This document shows positions 1 through 10,829 of a stretch of DNA of 64,000 bases, one piece after another (within the stretch, counting starts at the first letter, position 1; each line of letters starts with the position of its first letter). The notes below the pieces were generated by a model. It worked only from the letters and a program-made list of their open reading frames with translations, ran no database searches and was not told where the DNA came from. This stretch comes from Tillus elongatus (Eukaryota; Arthropoda; Insecta; Coleoptera; Cleridae), in contig OZ023270.1 of the NCBI GenBank assembly GCA_964006375.1, positions 51,085,120 through 51,149,119 of the forward strand, read 5' to 3'. Both the position numbers and the translations under genes were made by a program.

Positions 1-95
1 AGGAGCTTTCTTTCATAGTCCCTCCACCTGCTGCCCCCAATAGATCTACCAGGGGAACAGAGCGAATGCACACTTTTACTGTCCAAGTCTACCAG
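1..95 (+). mobile_element. LINE-B 3' ORF fragment
   Basis: These bases align nearly base for base with 29501-29596 of the LINE-B copy further right, just downstream of its reverse transcriptase. Similarity stops abruptly at about 95. Only the C-terminal coding part is present and the copy continues off the left edge, so it is a fragment of a Jockey/CR1-like non-LTR retrotransposon. Confidence 0.85.
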
Positions 96-96
96 T

Positions 97-553
97 TTAT
101 TTTGTGAGGTTGGTTGTTGGGCATCAACCGAAACATTAACAGCAGTTTCTCTTATAGTGTCATTTAAACTTGAAGTCTGAATGTAAACATATTTTTCTAT
201 ATTGAATTTTGAAACGTCCTGAACAAAATCATCTACAAGCATTATTGGAATGTTAGCAATATCAAATAAAGATCCATTTGACTGATCTTGTACAACTTCC
301 ATACTACTATTAGGATTAAGGTTCTCTTCAGTGTCAATTATTCCGGTGTTGTTTCCATTTTGTACTGGTTTCAAAACTGGATAGACAATATTTTGCATTT
401 TATTTGCGTTGTCATCATTTACACATTCGAGTACTAGTATCAGCAATATCACTCATTGCCATTAGGGCTATGCGGCAACCTCTTGAATGAGCCATCTAAA
501 TAAAAAAAGTAAATAACTAAACATAAAAAACAAATAATACCTATACACTTACC
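97..553 (-). pseudogene. Unrecognised spliced coding remnant
   Basis: I do not recognise this. On the minus strand a consensus donor (GTAAGT) begins at 552 and an acceptor (TTTAG) ends at 496, defining a 57-bp intron. Downstream, a frame reads about 24 codons beginning MAHSRGCRIALMAMS and stops at 417-415. A different frame, reached by a single-base shift near 421-427, then stays open for about 107 codons to about 97. Its composition is ordinary and protein-like (stretches such as SLFDIANIPIMLVDDF), rich in Asn, Asp and Val, with no motif I know. LINE-B sequence cuts it at about 95. It may be an old host exon pair or the end of a transposon gene. Confidence 0.4.
496..552 (-). other. Putative 57-bp intron
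   Basis: Minus-strand GTAAGT donor, pyrimidine-rich 3' end and TTTAG acceptor. The size is typical of short insect introns. It supports the view that the flanking sequence was once a spliced gene. Confidence 0.4.
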
Positions 554-730
554 AGCATAATAATTTCATCGATCTTTATTCACAAATAAATAATTTTAAC
601 GAATATGTTATTCACAGTCACGATGCACTTCCCAAAACCATTTAAGCCAAACTGAAATAAAATTTAGTTTGCTTTTAAACAAGTCGATGCAGGCTTGTTA
701 CTGTCCAGCTTCTGGTGGAGACAAAAAATT

Positions 731-997
731 ATCGTAAGCTACATTAGGATAAATCGTAATCACCACGAGCACACGGCGCATGCGACGTTTTGTCAGGGTC
801 ATATTGGCGCTTACGATGTAAATACGGCCGTTTTGAAAACCGTTACAAATTTACTGGTGGGTACGATAACCTTGATCCGAGTTTTTATACCTTTTAGAAT
901 AATTACAGGCCGACCTAAGCTTTGTGTAATGTGCCGTTTATCGTAAGCAACATTTTGGTGTAAAAATATTATTTTCGAGAAATTTGTCGCTTACGAT
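731..997. repeat. Four copies of one 9-mer in two inverted pairs
   Basis: ATCGTAAGC occurs at 731-739 and 940-948, and its reverse complement GCTTACGAT at 809-817 and 989-997. Both downstream copies are preceded or followed by TTTTGTC-like sequence. This gives two short inverted pairs enclosing about 87 and 58 bp. It may be a decayed inverted-repeat element. Otherwise 554-1019 contains nothing I can assign. Confidence 0.5.
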
Positions 998-1019
998 GTT
1001 TTGTCAAAAACCCATAATA

Positions 1020-1452
1020 TATTAAACTTTATTGATTTTTTACAAAAATTCGACAAAAATTATATACCATTAAACGATAAGCTATATAGCTGAGACTACT
1101 GTCAAAGAATCAGAGAAGGGGTCTATTTGAAATAAATTTTCTGGAAATATTTTAGTAAAATGAAGGACAATGACAGTTGAAGCTAACTTCAGGTAAAACA
1201 TTCTTTTTTAGACATTTTCTTTCAATAGCTCGTATTAGCTTCAGGTTCTTTGCCTAAATGTTGCTAATTTGGACCTAAAATGACATAAATCCGCGAACCA
1301 AATTTGATTGCCCTTACTTTGTTATTTCCGGAGATATATATTTTTTTTTCCAAAGAAAATACAACATTTTCCAGGAAAACCTGGGCCGATTTTCCTGGAT
1401 ATCGAATTTATCAAAGCCGCTTGCAAAAGGAAGGTAGTCACCAACTTTAATC

Positions 1453-1523
<71 letters not shown>

Positions 1524-1655
1524 ATATAAAAATTGAAACTGAACCCGGATATGTGTTCTAGGGGGGCTAATTAGCGCTCATTTGAGGAAATGTTTTCAAA
1601 ATTCAAAAGTCGGGATCTCCTCATTAGTGAATTTTTTAAAGAAAATTCACTAAAA
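1020..1655 (+). repeat. AT-core interspersed repeat, copy 1
   Basis: Shares long blocks with 25725-26590 and 27946-28646 (both inverted) and 58255-59459. Common landmarks are GGGTCTATTTGAAAT, AATGAAGGACAATGAC, TTGCCCTTACTTTGTTA and GGAGATAT on one side of a (TA)n core, and AGCGCTCATTTGA with AAAGAAAATTCACTAAAA on the other. No coding capacity is seen. The class is unknown; the constant microsatellite core recalls Helitron-like or mariner-derived non-autonomous elements. Confidence 0.7.
1461..1520. repeat. (TA)n microsatellite
   Basis: Uninterrupted TA array inside AT-core repeat copy 1. Confidence 0.95.
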
Positions 1656-1757
1656 GTCTGGATGCAGCAAGTGTGTAACCATGTACCATATTTCATCAAA
1701 ATAAATTTATTCTTGTATAATAACGGATGTAATCAACTTATCGCAGAAATCCGCCAT

Positions 1758-1759
<2 letters not shown>
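1656..1759 (+). repeat. GCAGCAAGTG dispersed motif
   Basis: Begins TCTGGATGCAGCAAGTG, a motif repeated in variant form near 24930, 25025, 26725, 29868, 51784, 52352, 57787 and 58070. Here it directly follows the end of the AT-core repeat, as if two copies were joined head to tail. Confidence 0.5.

Positions 1760-1837
<78 letters not shown>
1760..1837. repeat. (TA)n microsatellite
   Basis: TA array directly abutting the left inverted repeat of the Tc1/mariner element. Confidence 0.95.
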
Positions 1838-1840
<3 letters not shown>

Positions 1841-2254
1841 GGTCGCAGATAAGTCTGGAAACGGTCGATTATCCGGGAAAATATACAAGGTGTCGAAAAA
1901 AGTTTTATACAAAAGTTTTTGGGTTCTTCAATGTCTACTAGGCGGTGATAATTTTATTTATACAGGGTTGGTCATACAGGCGTGGCACACCAATATTAAT
2001 TTTTTTTTAATGGAACACCCTATATATTATTCGATATTTCAATCCTTCTCTTAATTTTGAGCAACATTTATGAGAAGCATAATGTACCTAAACTCAATCG
2101 TTTCCGGGTAAAAAAATAAATAAAAATAAACGCTACTGTTTTTAAAATCTATTGGATGAAGAACAAAAATAAATGAAAAGTAGAATATCTCTTGAAAACA
2201 ATCTGTGAGTGTGAAAAGAACCGGTTGCGATGTTTTTAACATTGTTTGGAATCC
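1838..2254 (+). repeat. Left TIR of Tc1/mariner element
   Basis: Inverse of 3488-3905 with only scattered mismatches. Near 1965-2030 it holds its own CAGGGTTGGT and ACACCCTATA blocks, which resemble the ends of another mariner and hint at an older nested element inside the TIR. Confidence 0.85.
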
Positions 2255-2393
2255 CAAGATAAGATAAGATGCCCATAAGAAACGCAGTATTATTCTTTTG
2301 TTTTAAAATGTTTCCAGGACGAATGTCAAACATTCATTCAGTGTCAGCAGTTTTGAAACATTAGTAATTTAGTGTCAACAGTTTTTGTGCAAA

Positions 2394-3487
2394 ATGGCAA
2401 GTTTAAGTGAAACCGAACGTATCGAAATTTTAATGATGATAGGGTACGGTGATAGAACACGAAGTTTTGCTCAAGTGGTGATAATGTTCAATGAGTTGCA
2501 TCCTGAGCGGGAATCGATCTCCAAATCCACAGTTTCGAAAACTTTGCATCGTTTTCACGAAACTGGCGGTATCAAGGATAAACCTAGAACTGGAAGGCCA
2601 GTAACCGTTACAAATGAAGAAAATTCTTTGAATGTAATATTGGATGTGGTGGAAAATCCGAAAACTTCGGCACAGCAATTGGCTTTAAATCACAATATGA
2701 GTCGATATTCAATTCAAAAGATTACGAAGCGGGAAAAGTTCCGTCCATATAAAATTCATTTATTGCAAGAACTGAGTGAAGACGATTTTGATCGCAGAAT
2801 CGAGTTCTGTGAACTTATTATGGAGAAGTTACGCCAAAATTTTAACTTTGCCAACCACATTTTGTTTTCCGACGAATCTACATTTTGTTTGAATGGACAA
2901 GTCAACCGACACAACTGTAGGTACTGGTCAGACGAAAACCCACATTGGATGGAACAAATTCACACCCGAAGACCGCAAAAAGTAAATGTTTGGTGTGCTA
3001 TTATTGGTGGACATATCATAGGACCTTATTTTATACACGGTAATTTGAACTCTGCTCGATATTTGACACTTTTGCAAGAATCAATTGTTCCAGACGTAAG
3101 TCGATTATTTCCGAACAATAACGACCCAAATCTACCAGCGGAAGAAATATGGTTTCAGCAGGATGGGGCACCCCCTCATTTTGGAATTGAGGTACGGGAA
3201 TATCTGAATCAAACCTTTCCTGGCAGATGGATAGGGCGCAGGGGAACTATTGAATGGCCAGCTAGATGTCCCGACATGACGCCGCTTGACTTTTTTTTGT
3301 GGGGTCATGTAAAAAATTTAATTTACCAAAATAGACCGCAGAATATTGAAGAGTTGCAAGCAAGGATTGTGCATGAAATTAATAACATTCCTCAAAACGC
3401 TCTTGTAAATGCAGTGCAATGTTTTGTTAAGCGAATTCATTATTGTCAGGAGGTCAATGGAAAACACTTTGAACATCTTATAAAATA

Positions 3488-3488
<1 letters not shown>
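2394..3488 (+). CDS. Tc1/mariner transposase, DDD type
   Basis: A 364-residue transposase that would cut and paste the surrounding element at TA sites. The first ATG is at 2394; the frame opens slightly earlier without an ATG. Residues 1-110 form the paired HTH DNA-binding region, with a GRP-like hinge (TGRPVT) between the HTH units. The catalytic domain shows FSDEST (first Asp), VNVWCAIIGG, WFQQDGAPPH (second Asp) and CPDMTPLDFFLWG (third Asp), with 36 residues between the last two by my count. Length and motifs match the family and no stop or frameshift interrupts it, so it may be functional. The stop codon touches the right TIR. A related but decayed transposase lies at 48919-49960 on the minus strand. 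Confidence 0.92.
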
Positions 3489-4016
<528 letters not shown>

Positions 4017-4420
4017 AACACGAAGGTGAAAGTTGGACGCTTTTAGTGTGGTTCTGTTGAGATCGTGAATTTTTCGAGGAAGAAGATTGAAGTAATGGTT
4101 TAAAATTCGGTGAAAGTGTTGGGCATATAGTACTTTACTGAGGGAGGTTATATCTTTGATGTGTCATCTTGTGATATCCTAGAAAACTGATGAAATAGTT
4201 TGTTGGAGTTGAGAATACATTCGGGTATATTGGTAGAGTATTGCTATCAACGTTATCAACTTTTGATAAGGCGGTACCTTGGTAAAACTGTTTGTTTGTA
4301 CACTACTCAGAAATATTGTGAATACCAGATAACGGCAGTGAATTATTTATCAAACACACAAATAATATGTGATGTACTTTTGAAGCACCGAGAAGAATTG
4401 CAATATATGTGAAATATAAA

Positions 4421-5344
4421 ATGAGTAGCGCTGGACAAATAACAAACAATCAGCTGTTGTGTGAAGTAACAAAACTTATAGCTAATCTAGAGTTGAGCCT
4501 GTCTCGGAAGATCGATGCACTAAATGGTAAGATAGATATTTTGGAGAGAGAAAACGAACATCTTAGGACGAGGTTGGAAGTTATTGAGAAGAAGCAAAAG
4601 AAAAACAGCATAATAATCTTCGGAATCAGTAACGTTGAATACAGCGTGGAGGAGTTGCCGAAATTTATTGTGGAAAAACTGAATAAGCTACTTGATGTTG
4701 AGATTGACATAACGGCAATTAATGATACATACCCCATCGGCAAGGGCTTCAATGTTCGTCCCATCATAGTGGAGTTAACATCCTATTTACAGAAAAAAAA
4801 TATACTAAAAAATCTGGGCAAACTTAGGGGAAGTAAGATATATATCAAGAACGACTGTACACGGAAGGAGTTGGAGGAACAACGAATTCTCAGAAAACAT
4901 TTAAAACTGGCGCAGAGTAAACAACTTAAAGCGTTTATCAAGCGAGGAGTACTCCATATTAACGATAAAACCTACAAACCTGGGGACCTAGAAGATATAG
5001 AAGAGGATATAGCTGGTGACTCTGACACGGAACCTCCCAAATCGAATAGTGCACCTCCCACACCTAACCCTGGGGGTAATCAGAATTCCACTAGTAATAA
5101 AGTGGACCTCTTCTTGTCGGACGTAGCCACACCGGTACGGAAGCCCAACGGCAATACATCAAGGATTATAGAAAGGAAGGAATCGGTGCCTGATTTTGGT
5201 CAAGCTCTTGCAGCGAATTTCAGGGAGAAAAATGCTGGTGCTGGGGCATCTCCAGGTCGGGTGTCAGCTGGCTCAGGATCCAAAAAGAAAATTCTAAGAA
5301 GTAACTCGGTGACAAAGTGGCGTTTATGTGAGCTCCGTTTATGA
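4421..5344 (+). CDS. LINE-A ORF1 protein
   Basis: A nucleic-acid-binding ORF1-type protein of about 307 residues, counted from the first ATG at 4421. Residues 15-70 are heptad-like and charged (a coiled coil of E/K/L with repeated ERENEHLRTRLE type). An L1-ORF1-like RRM fold follows from KNSIIIFGI to about residue 150, then a basic segment, an acidic patch (DLEDIEEDIAGDSDTE) and a low-complexity Ser/Pro/Gly tail. Its function is inferred to be RNA binding and packaging in the LINE ribonucleoprotein. It overlaps the open frame of ORF2 by about 30 bases. The final residues (WRLCELRL) may be foreign, because a deletion seems to join ORF1 to the middle of ORF2. Confidence 0.75.
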   Translation: MSSAGQITNNQLLCEVTKLIANLELSLSRKIDALNGKIDILERENEHLRTRLEVIEKKQKKNSIIIFGISNVEYSVEELPKFIVEKLNKLLDVEIDITAINDTYPIGKGFNVRPIIVELTSYLQKKNILKNLGKLRGSKIYIKNDCTRKELEEQRILRKHLKLAQSKQLKAFIKRGVLHINDKTYKPGDLEDIEEDIAGDSDTEPPKSNSAPPTPNPGGNQNSTSNKVDLFLSDVATPVRKPNGNTSRIIERKESVPDFGQALAANFREKNAGAGASPGRVSAGSGSKKKILRSNSVTKWRLCELRL

Positions 5345-7955
5345 TAGCCATTGCGAGATTAAAAGGATGTGTCCTGTTTGTTGTTTGGAAGTGGTAGTGG
5401 GTAACGAGTCCAGGCCACTTTTAATAACGGCGATTTATCGTTCGCCAGCGTCTCCACTAGACATATTTATTGTCGCACTGTTGGACTATCTTGAAACGTG
5501 TGAAAATAGGAAGACAAACACCCATGTTATGGTTGGCGACCTTAATATAGACATTTTGAATCGAACAGAATCAACTGACAATTATTTGAACATTTTGGCA
5601 TCTAAGGGGTTTACTTCGTTGATAAATGAGCCGACACGTGTTTTTGGTGCGAGTACTAGCTGCATAGACCACATATTTGTAAAGTATCCATCTAACTCTA
5701 CTTTTGAAATGACACCTGTGGTTCTCCAGAGCTGCATCACTGACCATTATAGTACCATGCTAAATATATCGATTCGGGCTCTAAATGAGGACAACAAAAC
5801 AATAAGAAAAGTGAGTGTTTTAAATCTCTCCACTTTGAAACAGGAACTGTTGGATGCAACGTGGGTGGACGTGTATTGCGCTGACACTGCTGATTCTGCA
5901 ACAGAAATTTTTATTGAAAAAATAAGATCTAGTATTGCAAATAACACCCGCAACAGGAAAATAAACAAAAGGGAAGTTAAGAGAAATCAATGGATCACAG
6001 CAGGGATTGTTAGGGCTTGTAATAGGAAGCGGGATTTATATGGACAGCTACAGAGACACCCTGAGGATGGACAACTTCGGAGACATTTTAACAGTTATAG
6101 AAATAGGCTGAACGACATAATAAGAGCAAGAAAAAGGGAATTTTACCGTGAAACACTACAGCATAGCAAGGGAAGCGCAAAAGATGTCTGGAAGCTTGTC
6201 AATTCTATGGGCCAGAAGAAAGAGAAAAAAGAGTTAAGAGAGATCAAAAGTGATAACGTGGCCATAAAGGATAAACAAATTATTGCCTGCAAATTCAATG
6301 AATACTTTGCCGAGGTGGGTAAGAGATTGGCAGAAAAAATAAAGAAGAAAGGAGAAAACCATCAAAAGAGAAAAACATCGGGGCATCTGAAGTCATGTTA
6401 TTTTGGAGAGACGACAAAAGAGGAGGTTGAAGGGATTATTAAAACACTAAAGCTGCGAACTTCTCCTGGGTTGGACGGCATAGGAGGTTCCGCTTTGAGG
6501 GCTATTTCAAGCAGCATTTCAGCCCCGCTATCGTATTTAATAAATATGTCCTTTCGTAATGGATGTTTCCCAGATGTGTTGAAGATGTCTGCTATTGTTC
6601 CCATACACAAAAGTGGTGACACAACCTTAATGGAGAACTATAGGCCCATATCCCTGATTTCCAACATTGCAAAGATTTTTGAGAAGGTTATAAAGCTTAG
6701 GATGACCAACTATCTAAAAGAATTTAAGTTGCTGTCGGAGAGACAGTATGGATTTCGTGATGGTAGATCCGCGCAGGATGCCATAGCGTGCGTTATTGAG
6801 AGGGCTATTGCCGAGATGGACAACGGATCTCCAAGCATGTGCATTTTTATCGATCTCGCGAAAGCCTTCGACACCGTGGACCATGGGAGGCTGCTAGATG
6901 TTTTGGAATCTGTCGGGTTTAGAGGAAACATACACAGGTTGCTAAAGAGTTACCTTCTGGGAAGAAGACAATGTGTAAAGATAGGTGAACACATTAGTGA
7001 GCAAAAAATAATAGAATATGGAGTTCCACAGGGCACAGTCATCGGCCCCGTAATGTTCAACATATACATTAACGAATTGTTTGCACAGTCGTCTCAGGGT
7101 ACTGTCGTTGGCTTCGCAGATGATACCGCCATATTCTACAAGGGGGAAACATGGGAAGAGCTGAAAAGTAAAGCCGAAGATGACTTCAGAAACATATCAG
7201 CGTGGTTTGACTCCAGATTGCTCACAATTAACTTCAACAAGACTAAATGTTTGCTTATTTGTAGCTACGACAGCGGCTTGCCGTTATACGCGGCTTTGGA
7301 GATTCAAGATGGAGATCATGGAACAGTGCGGATAGATGTCGTGAGGACGGTGAAATACCTGGGGGTGACAGTGGACTGTCATCTGAGATGGGATGAGCAC
7401 ATAAACAATCAGGTGTACAAAATACGATTTTTGAGCAGCAGGTTTAAAATGTACCGAGATATGTTTGACCTAAAGCATTTAAAGATCATATACAAATCTC
7501 TGGTTGAGACACATCTGCAGTACGCTAATATCATCTGGGGAGGAGCTGCAAGATGTTATATAAAAAGACTGGAAGTCGCTCAGAAGTGGATTCTAAAAAT
7601 AATTGGGAACAGATGTTATACTTACCCAAGTGATGACCTTTATGCGGAAATGCGTGTCCCGGATCTCTCTCAGATTTACCTTGGGTCTGTGGGTATTTGG
7701 CAACAAAAAAATAGAGGAAGACTCACTGAAGCATCCCATGGCTATCAGACTCGATCGATTGGGAGTGCCAGCATTATCCCGAGGTTTAATAAGTCTCAGA
7801 CCCGGCGTTGTCATGTTCAAATGGGACCAAGACTACGCAACTTTTTGCCACCGAATGTACAATCTGTATATGACATGCGATTGTTTAAGGTACTGCTGAA
7901 GGCTTGGATACTCGACTGGCCAAGACTGAATGCTCGTAGAATAATTCACGGGTAA
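5313..7955 (+). CDS. LINE-A ORF2: endonuclease (truncated) + reverse transcriptase
   Basis: Polyprotein that would nick the target and reverse-transcribe the LINE RNA. The frame opens at 5313 and the first ATG is at 5367. The start already lies within the apurinic-type endonuclease: AIYRSPA, MVGDLNIDIL, SCIDHIFVK and ITDHYSTM are present, but the preceding ~100 residues with the catalytic Asn/Glu are missing. The reverse transcriptase follows: IVPIHKSGD, NYRPISLIS, QYGFRDGRS, FIDLAKAFDTVDH, GVPQGTVIGP, the active site FADDTA and VKYLGVTVD. A C-terminal domain with HLQYANIIWG completes it. At about 875 residues it is shorter than typical full ORF2 proteins of this group, in line with the missing endonuclease start. 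Confidence 0.88.
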   Translation, partial: QSGVYVSSVYDSHCEIKRMCPVCCLEVVVGNESRPLLITAIYRSPASPLDIFIVALLDYLETCENRKTNTHVMVGDLNIDILNRTESTDNYLNILASKGFTSLINEPTRVFGASTSCIDHIFVKYPSNSTFEMTPVVLQSCITDHYSTMLNISIRALNEDNKTIRKVSVLNLSTLKQELLDATWVDVYCADTADSATEIFIEKIRSSIANNTRNRKINKREVKRNQWITAGIVRACNRKRDLYGQLQRHPEDGQLRRHFNSYRNRLNDIIRARKREFYRETLQHSKGSAKDVWKLVNSMGQKKEKKELREIKSDNVAIKDKQIIACKFNEYFAEVGKRLAEKIKKKGENHQKRKTSGHLKSCYFGETTKEEVEGIIKTLKLRTSPGLDGIGGSALRAISSSISAPLSYLINMSFRNGCFPDVLKMSAIVPIHKSGDTTLMENYRPISLISNIAKIFEKVIKLRMTNYLKEFKLLSERQYGFRDGRSAQDAIACVIERAIAEMDNGSPSMCIFIDLAKAFDTVDHGRLLDVLESVGFRGNIHRLLKSYLLGRRQCVKIGEHISEQKIIEYGVPQGTVIGPVMFNIYINELFAQSSQGTVVGFADDTAIFYKGETWEELKSKAEDDFRNISAWFDSRLLTINFNKTKCLLICSYDSGLPLYAALEIQDGDHGTVRIDVVRTVKYLGVTVDCHLRWDEHINNQVYKIRFLSSRFKMYRDMFDLKHLKIIYKSLVETHLQYANIIWGGAARCYIKRLEVAQKWILKIIGNRCYTYPSDDLYAEMRVPDLSQIYLGSVGIWQQKNRGRLTEASHGYQTRSIGSASIIPRFNKSQTRRCHVQMGPRLRNFLPPNVQSVYDMRLFKVLLKAWILDWPRLNARRIIHG

Positions 7956-8426
7956 TGCCTGTTTTGCTGAAGCTGTGTCATGTGAGCATGTGTTGTGTGA
8001 GAAAGTGAGTGAGGAATGAGCAAGTAAGTCATTGAGTGAGTGAGCAAGTGAGTGAGTGAGTGAGCAAGTATGTGTGAGTGTGATTGTTTCTAATTTGGTA
8101 CTGTGTTTATTTGTTTTGTCGTCGATCTTAAATTGTTACCATTTTAATTGGATTACTTAGTTAGGATTGTTTAGTTTTGTAAATAACGTTTATATAGTGT
8201 AAGTGTAATATGTCTTGTAATCTTCCTTGTAGCCATGCGCTGTCTGTATTCTTGAGATAGCGATGTTGCGCTGGATTGAGGATTGTTAAATACAACATTT
8301 ATATTCTAGACCCACGCACAAGTCTTTGACTTTTGTGGGATAGTTCTGATTTATTCCCCCTCTGTTGGTATTTTGTATAATCATTGTAACTGTGAATAAA
8401 TCTATATTATTATATTATTATATATA

Positions 8427-8810
8427 GGGTCTCCCAACTTGAGTAAACTATTAGATTATGTCCCAAAATAGGCATATTTGAGAGGTGAAAATTTGTGTGT
8501 GGGGGTTTTCAGAGGTGCTCTTTTTGATGCATATAATTTCCAAAATGACGGATTTTCGGTTATACCGATAACATATGCTAATTTCTTTATTTTATTCCCA
8601 TTCACTTCAGAATAAATCACGAACACATTGCCATGCTTTCAATATGTAACTAAAACGCAGCTGAGCACCATCACAACAGAAGACAAAAAAGTTGAACATT
8701 AGAAAAGAAGAAAATAACAGAAACAACCATCATTACATACAAAACGAACAATAAGATACGAGTATTTATTTTACGGATGGATCTGCGTGGATCACACAAC
8801 GTACAGATCA

Positions 8811-8812
<2 letters not shown>
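8427..8812. other. Unassigned; possible DNA-transposon end
   Basis: Starts TATAGGGTCTCCCAACTTGAG, which looks like a mariner-type end next to TA, but no partner end or transposase was found. The rest is non-coding. Confidence 0.3.

Positions 8813-8900
<88 letters not shown>
8813..8900. repeat. (TA)n microsatellite
   Basis: TA array followed by a short GT-rich run at 8901-8918. Confidence 0.95.
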
Positions 8901-8905
<5 letters not shown>

Positions 8906-8917
8906 ACTGTGTGTGTG

Positions 8918-9760
8918 TAAAGCAGGAGACACAGAACGGTTTTGTCCTCAATATGCCATACTTGCGCCCCAACAAGTTCGCCTTAGAGGAGACATCTCTG
9001 GTGTTGTGCGTTGTGCTCTAGGCTTCCACAGCAGCTTCCACGAGAAGAAACCTAGCGAGCGAAAACAACTACTCCCTGGCTAATACCGCAACATCACTCA
9101 AGTCATGTCGGGACTTGCGGTCAGATGTAAAGCAGCAGACACAGACCGGTTTCGTCCTCCTTAGGACTCCTCAATATGCCATATCTGCGCTCCAACAAGT
9201 TCGCCTAAGGGCAGACATTGTCATAATATGCACCTTTGGTGTTTTGTTGGTTCTAGGCTTTTACAGCAGCTGTCACGTACGCAAAGTACAGCAAGAAGGA
9301 AGCTGTGGGCAGAAAACTAGCGAGCGACAACAACAACTCCCCTAGCTAATACCGCGACAGGCATTGAATTACATCATTCACTAGCTACAATCACTTCAGT
9401 CCTGCTGGGATGTAAAGCTGGAGATACGGACCAATTTCGTCCTCCTTGAGATTCCTCAATAGATGCCATACCTGCGCTCCAACAAGTGCGCCTTATGACA
9501 GAAATTGCCATAATGCGCAATGGAAAACAGCGCAAGGCGCCAGCTCTAGTGTTGTGGCGGCTCCAAGCTTCCACAGCAGCTTCTACGTACAATTAGTGCA
9601 GCACGAAGGAAGCCATGGGAAGAAAACTAGCGAGCCAAAACAACTTCTCCCCTGGATAGTACCGTGACGGACATTGAATTACATCGCTCACTAACCACCA
9701 TCACTTCAGATATGCCGGGACTTGCGGTAAGATGTAAAGCAGGAGACATAGTGAATAATG
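8918..9760 (+). repeat. Tandem array with variable unit length
   Basis: The block TAAAGCAGGAGACACAGACC recurs at 8918, 9128, 9413 and 9735, giving periods of about 210, 285 and 322 bp. Units share TTTCGTCCTCC, CTCAATATGCCATA, GCGCTCCAACAAG, TTCCACAGCAGCTTC and AAAACTAGCGAGC, and differ by internal insertions such as a CATTGAATTACATC block. It is a degenerate satellite or nested repeat. Short open frames here are not conserved between units. Confidence 0.8.
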
Positions 9761-9797
9761 ATAGAAATAATGAATTTTCGTCACTTAAAATAAAACA

Positions 9798-9932
<135 letters not shown>

Positions 9933-9998
9933 ATTTATCACAGTTATACAATGCGTCATACAAATAAGCTTGGCTTGTACTTTTATAAGACACAATTT

Positions 9999-10829
9999 TT
10001 TTTTAATTTCAACAACACACCACGAGGGCTTACAGCCTAAATACTATGGTATCATGGGTGTTGACAAGGAGGAAAGAGGCAACTTGTTAATTCTAGACTT
10101 GAAGGTTTGGAGGCTCGGAGGAGAAGGAAAAACATGTGCCGGCAAGGAATTCCACAACTTGAAAGTACTCGGGACAAAATAGCGGGCATAACAAGATGTT
10201 CTATGTTTGGTGACCTGGACAGTAAAAGGGTGCATTCGCTCTGTTCCCCTGGTAGATCTGTTGGGGGCAGCAGGTGGGGGAACTATGGAGGAAAGCTCAT
10301 CTGAGCAGTACCCGTGCAGATATCTATAAAATAGAGAGAGGTCACCAACGGCACGTCGGTGGGCAAGGGATGGCAGCCTTTATGTGAGGGTAAGGTCACC
10401 GATGAGACGTATAGATTTCTTTTGAATGGAGTCCAGGATAGCGAGTGTAGAAGCGGCAGCTGCACCCCAGATGTGGGAGCAGTATTCGAGGTTTGGCCTA
10501 ATTTGTGAAGTATATAAGGTATAGAGATTACCTGGTGAAAAGTATTTGCGAGCCAGGAAGAGGAAACCTAATTTCTTAGCAGCCGCTTCTGCAATTGATG
10601 TGACATGTTGGTGCCAATTAATTTCGATCCACAGAAATGCCAACAAGAGAAAAAGCAAGTCTGAGATTTGGTGGGGTTGAATTGTACAAGATTTCTACTT
10701 CCCCAGTCTAATATTTTTTGGAGATCCACGGAGACAGAACCCTCCACGACTCTGCGATCCTCATCTAATTGGGCTAAAGAGACAGGCTTAGAATATTGTA
10801 TATTTGGGTGGAGGGTGCTGTCGTCCGCG
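9999..10829 (-). pseudogene. LINE-B 3' part, minus strand (split copy)
   Basis: Reverse complement of about 28900-29802. It covers the end of the reverse transcriptase and the C-terminal region, including a SQIRPNLEYCSHIWG motif, and ends with TTGTTGAAATT and a short A-rich tail. Several frameshifts break the coding sequence. The copy is interrupted at 10829 by errantivirus-like element 1 and continues at 18410-18700, where the YADD-side and upstream RT sequence is found. Confidence 0.88.
10826..10829. repeat. Target-site duplication CGCG (left)
   Basis: CGCG precedes the left LTR and is repeated at 18410-18413 after the right LTR. The intact LINE-B sequence has it once. Confidence 0.85.

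Larger units (their letters stand above)
4017..8426 (+). mobile_element. LINE-A: two-ORF Jockey/CR1-like retrotransposon
   Basis: A 5' leader (4017-4420), ORF1, ORF2 and a 3' UTR ending in an AATAAA-like stretch and ATT/TA microsatellite at 8395-8426 make a nearly full-length non-LTR element. The 3' UTR (about 7990-8085) carries many GAGT/GAGC tetranucleotide repeats. The copy is probably inactive, because the N-terminal half of the endonuclease is missing. No clear target-site duplication is visible, since both ends are AT-rich. Confidence 0.85.

Noticed and set aside
1308..2054. Open frames with long Tyr-Ile stretches over (TA)n (also at 3689-4046, 9627-10182, 28016-28355, 52519-52821, 53863-54102, 56552-56755, 59160-59432)
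   Set aside because: The frames exist only because TATATA has no stop in any phase; the flanks belong to repeats and carry no motif.
5747..7820. Antisense ORFs within LINE-A, and similar antisense frames in both pol genes
   Set aside because: Shadows of the strong coding frame on the other strand; no independent motifs.
9446..9667. Small ORFs in the 9-kb tandem array
   Set aside because: Frames are not kept between repeat units.
8918..9760. CRISPR-like or structured regulatory array
   Set aside because: Unit length varies, spacers are not unique and the genome is clearly eukaryotic; it is a degenerate tandem repeat.
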